Shown here piece by piece: positions 35,385 through 42,653 of a DNA stretch of 64,000 nucleotides. A program made the position numbers and the translations under genes. The notes beneath the pieces were generated by a model, which made no database searches, had not been told where the DNA came from, and worked only from the letters and a program-made list of their open reading frames with translations. This DNA is from Sediminicola arcticus. Lineage in GTDB: Bacteria; Bacteroidota; Bacteroidia; Flavobacteriales; Flavobacteriaceae. The stretch is from NCBI RefSeq assembly GCF_040566695.1, contig NZ_JBEXAE010000002.1:310001-374000 (forward strand). Reading direction: 5' to 3'. The number at the start of each line of letters is the position of its first letter. The first letter of the stretch is position 1.

Positions 35385-35930
35385 TTATTTATATATAATT
35401 TTCTTGGTAATAGCTTCATTTGAGGTTAATTCTGAAAGCCTAAATTCATAGGCTAATAGCATTGTGTTATAATAAGATTCTAATTTTCCCTCGTGTATTA
35501 GGTCGTTCAGATGAAGACTAAACTCTTGTACATCAATTTTCGTTATTGTGAAGTAGTGCTTGCCTTCATTGATTTGGATATGGTAGGCTGGTTTTATTAT
35601 TCCTTGTGATTGTTTAACCCATTTGAGAATTTCGCTGTATTGGTCATTAACATGTCTGCTAAGGGTGAATGAGTGGAAATCAGAAGTTCTCACCCTCAAA
35701 GACACGCCATATACATTTTCCTTTATTGTTGCATAAATATCTATTCCACATGCTTGGTCAACAATGGTTCTTGTAGCAGACTCAATATAATCGGAATCTA
35801 GAATTTGTTTGATATAGAAATCGTATTTCGCTATATACTTTTCTTCCATTGCAAATCCATCAGAATAATCAATATTTAGTCCACCTCGATTTAGCACAAG
35901 AGAATTGTTACAATCAATACAATAACCCAA
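35385..35930 (-). CDS. Unknown 181-residue protein, possible degenerate nuclease fold
   Basis: No signal peptide. The frame begins MGYCIDCNNS; an internal ATG gives MEEKYIAKYDFY and may be the true start. The central GIDIYATIKENVYGVSLRVRT has the strand-turn-strand rhythm of PD-(D/E)XK nucleases (Asp, then a hydrophobic strand) but an Arg-Val-Arg stands where (E/Q)xK is expected, so an active site is not supported. It sits between the 186-residue gene and the DUF4373 gene in the leftward operon. Family not recognised. Confidence 0.5.
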   Translation of the reverse strand: MGYCIDCNNSLVLNRGGLNIDYSDGFAMEEKYIAKYDFYIKQILDSDYIESATRTIVDQACGIDIYATIKENVYGVSLRVRTSDFHSFTLSRHVNDQYSEILKWVKQSQGIIKPAYHIQINEGKHYFTITKIDVQEFSLHLNDLIHEGKLESYYNTMLLAYEFRLSELTSNEAITKKIIYK

Positions 35931-35964
35931 TACAGATCATTAATTATTACTTCCTTATTGTTCA

Positions 35965-36525
35965 TTACCTGAAAGAATTGTAGATATAAAATAGGTTAGG
36001 CTCAAATTTATTCGAGTACCTATCGAAATATATAGGAGAAGGGGAGAAGGAGGACTGAACATGAAATGGTATTGACCTCAAACCATTATCTTCGGCTACA
36101 CCTACTAGATTCAGCATACTCTCAGCTAATTCTAGTCTAGCAATTTGTTCTTTAGTGGTCGCATATTTAGTGAAGTCTTCTTTTACAGGTTCTAATATGT
36201 CCTTTTGAGGGTAATGTTTAGCGCTTAAAGACTTGATTTTCTCTAAGTTTATGTCCATTAAGCCAGCTAATTTTAAGCCATTTAAACTAAGGGTATTTTC
36301 CTTCTTATACTTATCCTCTATTAAACCATAAACGTTCGGCATGAGGTCGCTAAACAGCTCTGATGGGATATTAGTTTCATTACCTAGAACGCTTTTAATC
36401 TCTTGTATTATTTGCTCTTCAAGGTGTAGTTTGTCCTTATAAGATTGCATTGCGGAATTGAATGCTGTGTCATCAAATTTAATAGCTCTTTTCTCGTTCT
36501 CTTTTACTTTAATTTCTCTAGTCAT
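35965..36525 (-). CDS. Unknown 186-residue protein of the element operon
   Basis: Starts MTREIKVKENEKRAIKFDD. The first 75 residues are helical and charged; the middle contains LSLNGLKLAGLMDINLEKI and an ALE-rich helix; the C-terminus is rich in Phe, Ser and Pro. No signal, membrane helix or known motif. It is 34 bp from the next gene downstream and 27 bp from the 66-residue gene upstream, all in one direction. I do not recognise it. Confidence 0.5.
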   Translation of the reverse strand: MTREIKVKENEKRAIKFDDTAFNSAMQSYKDKLHLEEQIIQEIKSVLGNETNIPSELFSDLMPNVYGLIEDKYKKENTLSLNGLKLAGLMDINLEKIKSLSAKHYPQKDILEPVKEDFTKYATTKEQIARLELAESMLNLVGVAEDNGLRSIPFHVQSSFSPSPIYFDRYSNKFEPNLFYIYNSFR

Positions 36526-36552
36526 TATATAATTATTTATTTAGTTATTTAT

Positions 36553-36753
36553 TTAATTTTTCAGTTCGGTATGATACTGTTCGATATTAAAAACTTGTAA
36601 ATGGTTTTTTAAAACCATTCGCAGAAATGTGCTAATAGTTGTACTATGTTTAACAGTAGTTGCAAGTCCGCACATGCGTCTAATCTTGGATATTTCTCCT
36701 TTACTAAGTTTTACCTCAATGACTATTTCAGGTTCTTTCTTTTCCCCTTTCAT
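36553..36753 (-). CDS. Small ribbon-helix-helix-like protein, 66 residues
   Basis: MKGEKKEPEIVIEVKLSKGE begins with a charged strand, followed by a helix (EISKIRRMCGLATT) and a second helix (ISTFLRMVLKNHLQVF). A strand plus two helices is the ribbon-helix-helix layout. It starts 2 bp after a 46-residue gene of the same type, so the two could form a heterodimer or regulate each other. Often such proteins are relaxosome accessories or antitoxins, but no partner is recognised here. Confidence 0.5.
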   Translation of the reverse strand: MKGEKKEPEIVIEVKLSKGEISKIRRMCGLATTVKHSTTISTFLRMVLKNHLQVFNIEQYHTELKN

Positions 36754-36755
36754 TT

Positions 36756-36896
36756 TTAGTATTTCTGAAGGTTTCTTAACACGATCTGACGCATCAAACT
36801 TGATGGGGTCATGTATAGTTCATCAGCCTTCTTGTAGATTTTCAGTTTGTCTTCTGTAGTAATTCGGATTGATACATTTTCTTTTAGTGAGTCCAT
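36756..36896 (-). CDS. Ribbon-helix-helix DNA-binding protein, 46 residues
   Basis: MDSLKENVSIRITTEDKLKI continues with YKKADELYMTPSSLMRQIVL and ends RNLQKY. The strand VSIRIT, the helix to ADEL, and the turn MTPSSLMRQ with a second helix match a CopG/Arc-type fold: a strand that binds the major groove and an 'S-x-h-h-R' helix. It is the first gene of the leftward operon and the likely autoregulator. It falls below common length cut-offs and is easily missed. Confidence 0.65.
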   Translation of the reverse strand: MDSLKENVSIRITTEDKLKIYKKADELYMTPSSLMRQIVLRNLQKY

Positions 36897-37089
36897 ATAA
36901 GTAGATTTTAGTTATTACTTATAGTTATAACTTGATTCGTCTTTATCTGTTCCATTTTAAGGCGATTACCATCAAAAAGTTATTAACGTTCCTAATTGAC
37001 AATAGAGAATGAATTATAAGAGTTGGTTATATGTTGAGGTGAGATATGTCTTGATTACTAAGGGAGTAGAAGATATTTACATTTCCTTA

Positions 37090-37109
37090 AATATACCTAT
37101 TGGTATATT
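37090..37109. promoter_or_regulatory. Perfect 8-bp-arm palindrome near attR
   Basis: AATATACC and GGTATATT separated by TATT, 90 bp inside the putative arm site. It could bind an excision factor or the ribbon-helix-helix proteins encoded next to it. Confidence 0.4.
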
Positions 37110-37178
37110 AATATCTTGAAAAAGTTCTGATTTAATGGGAAAATATCCCTCGAATTGTGTTAAAAAGTGCAGTATGTT

Positions 37179-37199
37179 GTAAACGTGGTCGTAAACATT
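37179..37199. repeat. Putative integrase arm site, right
   Basis: GTAAACGT, then GGTC, then GTAAACAT plus T; the same orientation as the left-end site and one base different from it. It lies 49 bp inside the right boundary repeat. Confidence 0.6.
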
Positions 37200-37204
37200 G
37201 GGCA

Positions 37205-37236
37205 TAAAAAAAGGAGCTACTTTCATAGTAACTCCT
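37205..37236 (-). terminator. Element-borne terminator of the right tRNA copy
   Basis: GGAG-C-TACT pairs with AGTA-A-CTCC around TTCAT, with a seven-A flank that is a T run on the minus strand. It ends transcription of the right tRNA-Arg before the element interior. Confidence 0.75.
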
Positions 37237-37248
37237 TGATATTCAGTG

Positions 37249-37328
37249 GTGACCTCGACTGGATTCAAACCAGTAACCTTCTGAGCCGTAATCAGATGCG
37301 CTATTCAGTTGCGCCACGAGGCCTTTTT
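37249..37328. repeat. Right boundary repeat (attR)
   Basis: 80 bp identical to 26271-26350. Similarity extends to 37357 with four mismatches, all in the tRNA 5' leader. Confidence 0.9.
37250..37323 (-). tRNA. tRNA-Arg(ACG), right copy
   Basis: 74 nt, identical to the left copy, anticodon ACG. Its 5' side joins host DNA and keeps an excellent promoter (37353-37383), while its 3' side is element DNA with its own terminator. It is probably the transcribed copy. Confidence 0.95.
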
Positions 37329-37352
37329 GGCGATTTCCGAACTAACGGGCTG

Positions 37353-37383
37353 CAAATATATTTCTTTTTGAATTTACAGCAAA
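37353..37383 (-). promoter_or_regulatory. Native promoter of tRNA-Arg
   Basis: On the minus strand: TTTG (37380-37383), exactly 19 bp, then TATATTTG (37353-37360). Both boxes match the Bacteroidota consensus perfectly. The left tRNA copy lacks this arrangement. Confidence 0.85.
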
Positions 37384-37579
37384 GAACTATTGTAAAAAGT
37401 AATGAAAATAAGATGATTTCATGGATTTGGACTGATCTAGAACAATACTTTTCTGAGAATATGTGTTAAAAAAGACAGCTAACCACCTATTTTTGTGGTA
37501 AATCCTTAATGACGACATGTGGCGTAAGGTCGAAAATAGTATATCGTAAAAATGGGGGATTTTAATTAACAACCAACTC

Positions 37580-38578
37580 GTGAAAAACTTAACACTAAAG
37601 GATCTCTCTAAGATTTTAAACTTATCTCCATCTACTGTATCAAAGGCGTTGAACAATAGTCCAGAAATTAGTGATATCACTAAAAAAAGAGTAAAGGAGG
37701 TGGCTTTGGAATATAAATACAGACCAAATTCATTGGGACTTAGCCTTAAAAAGGGCCGAACCAAAACCATAGGAGTTATTATTCCAAGTGTTTTAGATCG
37801 GTTTTCTGCTAAGTTATTTATAGGAATAGAAAAGGTTGCTCATATATACGGGTACAATGCGATCTTGTGTACTTCTAATTATAGTGTACAACGCGAAGAT
37901 GAGAATTTGAATTTCTTAAGTGATAAGGGCATTGACGGAATTATTATTTCCTTGACAGATGAAACTATTGTACAAGAGAAATACGAACATATAACAAGGG
38001 TTATCAATTCGGGTATGCCGGTTGTGCTCACTAATAAGGTTCCAAATGAATTAAATGCCCATAAGGTTAGTATTGACTTCTACAAGGAGGCTTATAATTC
38101 CATCAAGAATATAAAATTGTCTAAAAATGACAAAGTTTTGATAGTGGATTCTTTTTCAGATGCCATTTATTTTGATAAAAGGAAAAAAGGAATTTTAGAC
38201 GCCCTAAACACTGAGCATCAATTTAAGGATGTGGAATTATTGAAATCTAACGGAGAAGAAACTTTTGTCAAGGATGTGGTAAGCAAGATTAAAATGAAAA
38301 GGATAAATGTTTTGATCATATCCAATCAGTATTTATTGGAAACCATCATTGACGATATGGAAGTGCGTAAAGATTTGGAAACCGGTCATGTGTGTGTATA
38401 TGGTTATTCTAATCAGAAATCTTCTTTTGAAAATATCAAAGGTGTTACAGCTATTTCTCAGCGCGGTAAGTTTCTCGGGGAACAGTCGGCTCAATTACTA
38501 ATTTCCCAATTGGAAGGGAATGTGGAAGATACCTTAAAGGCAATTCGTATTGATAGTATACAGAAGAGGTTATATTGA
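37580..38578 (+). CDS. LacI-family transcriptional regulator
   Basis: A 332-residue cytosolic regulator, started at a GTG (37580). The N-terminal LacI helix-turn-helix is complete: LTLKDLSKILNLSPSTVSKA, hinge YRPNSLGLSLKKG. The ligand domain (about 60-332) is the periplasmic-binding-protein fold with TIGVIIPSVLDRF at its start. It is the first host gene right of the element. No sugar genes follow directly, so its targets are not evident; they could be the SusCD pairs elsewhere. Confidence 0.9.
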   Translation: MKNLTLKDLSKILNLSPSTVSKALNNSPEISDITKKRVKEVALEYKYRPNSLGLSLKKGRTKTIGVIIPSVLDRFSAKLFIGIEKVAHIYGYNAILCTSNYSVQREDENLNFLSDKGIDGIIISLTDETIVQEKYEHITRVINSGMPVVLTNKVPNELNAHKVSIDFYKEAYNSIKNIKLSKNDKVLIVDSFSDAIYFDKRKKGILDALNTEHQFKDVELLKSNGEETFVKDVVSKIKMKRINVLIISNQYLLETIIDDMEVRKDLETGHVCVYGYSNQKSSFENIKGVTAISQRGKFLGEQSAQLLISQLEGNVEDTLKAIRIDSIQKRLY

Positions 38579-38582
38579 GAGC

Positions 38583-38735
38583 CTAATCTAAGGATTGAAG
38601 TGTCACATAGTAGCGCCATCCAATAATTGCCATTTGTGCTTTGGTGGCTTTAGAAAGATCTAATTGCTTTTTTGAAAAGGACGGAAAGAGTAGTTGGTTC
38701 ACTTTGGCCAACAATTTAAAGAATATTTTTTTCAT
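38583..38735 (-). CDS. Conserved flavobacterial small protein, 50 residues
   Basis: MKKIFFKLLAKVNQLLFPSF, then SKKQLDLSKATKAQMAIIGW and RYYVTLQSLD. An amphipathic basic N-terminus is followed by the Lys/Ala-rich segment and the motif GWRYYVT near the end. I recall close relatives as short conserved proteins in many Flavobacteriaceae, without a firm function. The gene converges with lacI (4 bp apart at the 3' ends). Confidence 0.65.
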   Translation of the reverse strand: MKKIFFKLLAKVNQLLFPSFSKKQLDLSKATKAQMAIIGWRYYVTLQSLD

Positions 38736-38887
38736 CGCTATTTTTTCCAAATATAGTAGATATGTACTAATAAAAAGGATGCCTTTCCACTCCTTTCTTT
38801 TTAAATGGGTTTATGGTATTGACTTTAAGCTAATATCATAATTAATGACATGAGGACAAATACCAGAATTTCAGCAAGAATGATCAT

Positions 38888-39249
38888 AGTTCTTCGTTTT
38901 TAATGTTAGTAGATTGGATTACAGTGATCGATTATTGACTCAGTATACAACAATACAATTCACATTTCCAAGTCGTGGTCTACGATTTAATATATTTGCA
39001 TATGAATATATTACTAAATAAATATAATCTATTTTAGATTTTCAGCTTGTATCTTATTAAAGGTTTTATATTTTAATTTAAAAAGGCTCAGATGTTGTAA
39101 TGTGTAAAAGCTGAAGGGGGATTTGTGCTCCTTTTTTATGTTGCCTAGGGAACTTTGATGCTGAAAGATATTAAAAAATATACTTGTATCATTTTCTTTC
39201 AAAAAAAATCGCTCCCTTTAGGAGCGATTTTAACAAAATGCAATCTTGC
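38888..39249. other. Intergenic stretch with a possible small RNA
   Basis: No gene is supported. A -7-like box TATATTTG at 38991-38998 (plus strand) and a hairpin followed by TTTTTT at 39112-39137 (AAGGGG pairing with CTCCTT) could frame an RNA of about 130 nt. The -33 element is poor. The terminator of the BlaR1 gene closes the stretch. Confidence 0.3.
39205..39231 (-). terminator. Terminator of the BlaI-BlaR1 operon
   Basis: AAAATCGCTCC / GGAGCGATTTT, 5-nt loop, with an A run on the left that is a T tract on the minus strand. It lies 19 bp after the BlaR1 stop. Confidence 0.9.
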
Positions 39250-41130
39250 TCATTGTTTCTTTTTGGTTGTAATTTTAATGAAGGTCGCCTTATTTGTCGT
39301 TCCCAGCTTTTCGTTATCTTTTGCATTTTTTAAAATGTCAACTGATACAATATCATCTGGGGATAGCTTGTTCATTTCTTCTCTTGTAGATTCCTTACCG
39401 TTTATCATTATTTTGATATTCTTCTCATCATCTGCGGTATTCATCATGGAGGAGTGGATTAATTCCTCTTCATTTTCGTCATTCATTTCCTTGTGTATAT
39501 CCTTTACAATAAAAACAGATTTCTTTTTGTTGTTATGGTGGTCCATATGCAATATCATTTGATCTGATTCTTTGCCCATCTTCATTTTTTCAAAATCTTC
39601 ATTGGAAATTGTTTTCCCATTGACCTCAATTGTTTTTTTACCGTCTACTTCTTTAATGATTATTTTATTAGTTGTATCATTAAAGGATTCTATCCAAATA
39701 GTATCATCCCCATTTCCCTTCTTTATTTTTTTAATGATAATTTCTTGTTCTACCCCTTCCTTTTTCATTTCTTCAAATTCATCCATGGTAACTCTATCGC
39801 CATTTACTATAATTGTTTCTTCATCGTTTTCATTAAGAATTACAATGTGCTTTTTCTCCTTTTTATAAGTATTGGTGCGAGCTAGATCTTCATTTGCCCG
39901 ATCAATTTTAGTGCTTATAATCATCCTCTCTATATTGGAGCGTATTTCCGAAGGGCCATAAGGCATCTCATGATCTCCCGAAACAATGAACATACCACCT
40001 CCAGTATTGGTACCAAAAAGTATTGGTTCTATCCCATTCTCCTCACTGTAACTAGCTCTGACCATCCCATTGGTCTTGTGCTGGTATTCAATTGTTATAG
40101 CGGAAATGTACCCAGCCTCGTTTCTTTTGAGGCCATTGTATTTTAAGGTTCCCATTTGGGTAGATTTTATCTGTTTCTTTAGTTCTTCCAGTTCTGCTTT
40201 GGTTCGTTCTTTTATGATGGTATAGACCACTTCCTCTGGATCTAATTCTACAGAAGTTTGTATGTTGTACTGTGCAACGGTCTTGACATTGAAAAGGAAA
40301 ATAAAGCCAATGATCATAGGAAGGACAGTGGCAAATTTCCACACTTGTTTTTTGTTTGATTTTACTTTGTTTAACATGACGATTCGTTTTTTGATTAATG
40401 AATTAAAAAAGGGATTTACAATGGAGAATTGCTGACTTCCCAAACTTGTTTTTAGAAGGAGATATTGATAACTCTTCTTATTTTGATTTATTTCTGCGGT
40501 TTGATGGTCTGCAATAAATTCTAAATTTTGTTCCATATATGATTTATAGAGCCAAATGAATGGGTTGAACCATAGGAAGATTGATACTAATTGCATGAAA
40601 AGAATATCTAGGGAATGTAAGCCCAAGACATGGACTTTTTCGTGGGTTATAATACTACAAAGTTCCTCTTCTGAATAGGGCTTTTTGTAGAGAACAATGT
40701 ATTTGAAAAATGAAAATGGCGCTATGTTCTTTTTTGTCTCCACCATGATATAACCTTCTGTATTTGAAGTAGTACTCTCATAAACTAATTTTCTTAATGA
40801 TAATAACTGTATGATTAATCGGACAGTTAATACGAGACAACCTATTACGTACATTAGAAGTACTAGCCAGAACCATTTAATAGGCTCCGGAAGTTCATGC
40901 GGAGGTAGTGCTGTGTTTAAAGAAGCTACATTGAGAACTATCGGTGAATTTATCCAGATTATTTTGGTGTAGGTAACAAAAGGCAATACTAAAGCTAATA
41001 GAAGTCCGAAGAGTAAAAAAATGCGATTCAACTTAAATGTAGTTTCTTTCTGAAGTAGCACAGAATAGCTTAAGACAAATAAAAGGATTACCCCTGACGA
41101 TTTTAATAGGTATATTATAAATATTTCCAT
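39250..41130 (-). CDS. BlaR1/MecR1-type M56 sensor peptidase
   Basis: A 626-residue membrane protein. Four membrane helices lie in the first 110 residues and another near 170-190. The cytosolic zinc site is H163-E-K-V-H167, typical of M56 peptidases. A helix at about 270-287 leads to a periplasmic C-terminal part of 340 residues. That part has three related 'xVNGxxxxxEEFExMK' modules and ends VDILKNAK...FIKITTKKK, resembling the TonB-receptor plug end rather than a penicillin-binding sensor. So beta-lactam sensing should not be assumed. The blaI gene is 1 bp upstream. Confidence 0.88.
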   Translation of the reverse strand: MEIFIIYLLKSSGVILLFVLSYSVLLQKETTFKLNRIFLLFGLLLALVLPFVTYTKIIWINSPIVLNVASLNTALPPHELPEPIKWFWLVLLMYVIGCLVLTVRLIIQLLSLRKLVYESTTSNTEGYIMVETKKNIAPFSFFKYIVLYKKPYSEEELCSIITHEKVHVLGLHSLDILFMQLVSIFLWFNPFIWLYKSYMEQNLEFIADHQTAEINQNKKSYQYLLLKTSLGSQQFSIVNPFFNSLIKKRIVMLNKVKSNKKQVWKFATVLPMIIGFIFLFNVKTVAQYNIQTSVELDPEEVVYTIIKERTKAELEELKKQIKSTQMGTLKYNGLKRNEAGYISAITIEYQHKTNGMVRASYSEENGIEPILFGTNTGGGMFIVSGDHEMPYGPSEIRSNIERMIISTKIDRANEDLARTNTYKKEKKHIVILNENDEETIIVNGDRVTMDEFEEMKKEGVEQEIIIKKIKKGNGDDTIWIESFNDTTNKIIIKEVDGKKTIEVNGKTISNEDFEKMKMGKESDQMILHMDHHNNKKKSVFIVKDIHKEMNDENEEELIHSSMMNTADDEKNIKIMINGKESTREEMNKLSPDDIVSVDILKNAKDNEKLGTTNKATFIKITTKKKQ

Positions 41131-41131
41131 G

Positions 41132-41494
41132 TCATTTGTTCTTTTCGATAAGATTGATAATTTCTTTCAATTCCTCAACAGATATTTTATCCTCTTTCGC
41201 AAAGAAGGAAACCATACTTTTATATGAATTGTCATAATAATCTGCCAATGTTGAATTGATGTACTTTTTGCGATAATCTTCCTTGGTAATTATTGGATAA
41301 TACCTGTGGGTGTTTCCAAAAGCCTCGTGGGATACATAGTTCTTATCTTCTAAATTGCGAACAATGGTTGATAATGTATTATAATGGGGCTGATCCTCTT
41401 TTATTTCGGCCATAATTTCCTTTACAAAGGCCTTTTTTAATTGCCATAGGATTTTCATGATTTCCTCTTCCTTATTGGTTAGCTTTTGCATCAC
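41132..41494 (-). CDS. BlaI/MecI/CopY-family repressor
   Basis: A 120-residue winged-helix repressor (LTNKEEEIMKILWQLKKAFV; wing around YNTLSTIVRNLEDKNYV) with a C-terminal dimerisation helix region. In the family, the partner peptidase cleaves or triggers loss of the repressor on a signal. Three operator-like boxes lie 26-80 bp upstream and overlap the promoter, so autoregulation is expected. Either of two adjacent ATGs may start translation. Confidence 0.92.
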   Translation of the reverse strand: MMQKLTNKEEEIMKILWQLKKAFVKEIMAEIKEDQPHYNTLSTIVRNLEDKNYVSHEAFGNTHRYYPIITKEDYRKKYINSTLADYYDNSYKSMVSFFAKEDKISVEELKEIINLIEKNK

Positions 41495-41509
41495 TTTTAT
41501 TGTTTATAC

Positions 41510-41517
41510 CAAACCTA
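41510..41517 (-). promoter_or_regulatory. -7 element of the blaI-blaR1 operon
   Basis: TAGGTTTG on the minus strand fits TAnnTTTG. The -33 region, about 19 bp upstream, reads TTGT and falls between operator boxes 1 and 2. The leader to the blaI ATG would be very short. Confidence 0.55.
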
Positions 41518-41519
41518 AA

Positions 41520-41573
41520 ACTAAAATAGTAGTTATACAACTAAATTAGTAGTTATTTAACTAAAAACATAGT
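41520..41573. promoter_or_regulatory. Three BlaI-type operator boxes, 20-bp spacing
   Basis: ACTA-AAA-TAGT (41520-41530), ACTA-AAT-TAGT (41540-41550) and ACTA-AAAACA-TAGT (41560-41573). Starts are exactly 20 bp apart, so repressor dimers would lie on the same DNA face. BlaI/MecI operators known from other bacteria are also TACTA/TAGTA-based. They overlap the promoter. Confidence 0.7.
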
Positions 41574-41651
41574 AGGATGAAAATGGGTGAGTTGTTCCCA
41601 AGCGTGTTTTGAATTGGTATTCTTCTTCTATATTTACAAGAAAAAATAGTA

Positions 41652-42590
41652 ATGGAGAATATCTTATTCGTTATCACTGGGTTGGTATTTTTAATCTTGG
41701 GAGGTAATTGGTTGTTAAAAGCAGCTGTAGCACTTTCATTGAGACTCAATATTCCTAAAATTGTGGTAGGGATGACTGTAGTTTCTTTTGCTACTTCTGC
41801 TCCAGAATTAATTGTTAGTATCAATGCCGCATTGGATGGATTTCCAGATCTGGCTCTAGGTAATGTGGTCGGCTCCAATATTGCAAATCTGGGACTTGTG
41901 TTGGCGATAACCATTATTCTTGGACCTATTGAGGTTCGTAAAGACTTTTACACGACCAATTGGCCTGTTATGATGTTGGCTTCGTTGATATTTTTTGTAT
42001 TTATTTACTTTGATGGACGGTTACACCAAAGCGAGGGGATTGCCATGGTGGTAGTCTTGTTCTTGTTCCTGGTTTATTTGTTGAGATTTCAGAAAACAGC
42101 AGTAGTAGATGAAATGCCAGAGGATGATGTTCAATTGCCGCTATATAAAACGGTATTGTATATGGGACTTGGAGGAGTCGGACTTTGGGGCGGCTCCGAG
42201 TTGTTGATCAATGGTGCCGTAGGATTAGCATCTTATTACGGGGTTAGTGATAGGATAGTGGCAGTAACCATAGTTTCTGTAGGTACTAGTATTCCGGAAT
42301 TGGCCGCCTCGGTGATTGCGGTATTAAAAAAGGAAAAGGCGATATCCCTTGGTAACCTAATTGGTTCAAATATTTTTAATCTATTGGCCGTTTTAGGGAT
42401 AACGGCAATTATCACTCCAATTACAGTCATGGATCAGGGTTTATTAAATAGCGATATCTTTTGGATGTTGGGTATATCATTTCTCATTCTTCCATTGGTA
42501 TTTTTCCCGAAAGGACTCCGCTTGGGATGGCGTGACGGCTTGGTGCTCTTGGTATTTTACCTGGCCTTTATTTACCATACAATATCATAA
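41652..42590 (+). CDS. Na+/Ca2+ exchanger family protein (CaCA, YrbG type)
   Basis: A 312-residue inner-membrane cation antiporter with about ten helices. The two alpha repeats are plain: GNVVGSNIANLGLVLAI in the first half and GNLIGSNIFNLLAVLGI in the second, each preceded by a P-E segment (SAPELIVS, SIPELAAS). It would extrude calcium in exchange for sodium or protons. It diverges from the blaI operon and is closed by a terminator. Confidence 0.92.
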   Translation: MENILFVITGLVFLILGGNWLLKAAVALSLRLNIPKIVVGMTVVSFATSAPELIVSINAALDGFPDLALGNVVGSNIANLGLVLAITIILGPIEVRKDFYTTNWPVMMLASLIFFVFIYFDGRLHQSEGIAMVVVLFLFLVYLLRFQKTAVVDEMPEDDVQLPLYKTVLYMGLGGVGLWGGSELLINGAVGLASYYGVSDRIVAVTIVSVGTSIPELAASVIAVLKKEKAISLGNLIGSNIFNLLAVLGITAIITPITVMDQGLLNSDIFWMLGISFLILPLVFFPKGLRLGWRDGLVLLVFYLAFIYHTIS

Positions 42591-42620
42591 AAGAGCCCAT
42601 GGAATTCCAGAGGCTCTTTT
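42589..42620. terminator. Bidirectional terminator between exchanger and GSII genes
   Basis: AAAAGAGCC pairs with GGCTCTTTT around a 14-nt loop, with A and T flanks on both sides. It serves the rightward exchanger gene and probably the leftward glutamine synthetase gene. Confidence 0.8.
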
Positions 42621-42653
42621 GGGTGATAAAACAATTAATTTATTTTGGTGGGT

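Larger units (their letters stand above)
36897..37249. other. Right-end gap of the element
   Basis: No gene. It contains the upstream region of the leftward operon, a perfect hairpin or operator (AATATACC-TATT-GGTATATT at 37090-37109), the right integrase arm-like site (37179-37199) and the terminator of the right tRNA copy (37205-37236). Confidence 0.5.

Noticed and set aside
37167..37469. 100-codon open frame on the plus strand over the right tRNA
   Set aside because: Same artefact of the tRNA sequence; the matching peptide is a consequence of the duplicated tRNA, not of a protein family.
38825..38887. 20-codon hydrophobic peptide on the minus strand (MIILAEILVFVLMSLIMILA)
   Set aside because: Too short to support from sequence alone; no ribosome-binding or promoter signal seen. 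It remains possible.
39155..39562. 135-codon plus-strand frame
   Set aside because: It runs through the BlaR1 terminator and antisense to the BlaR1 C-terminus; composition is that of a shadow frame.
39250..41494. Beta-lactam resistance operon
   Set aside because: No beta-lactamase or penicillin-binding gene adjoins, and the sensor end of the peptidase is not penicillin-binding-like.
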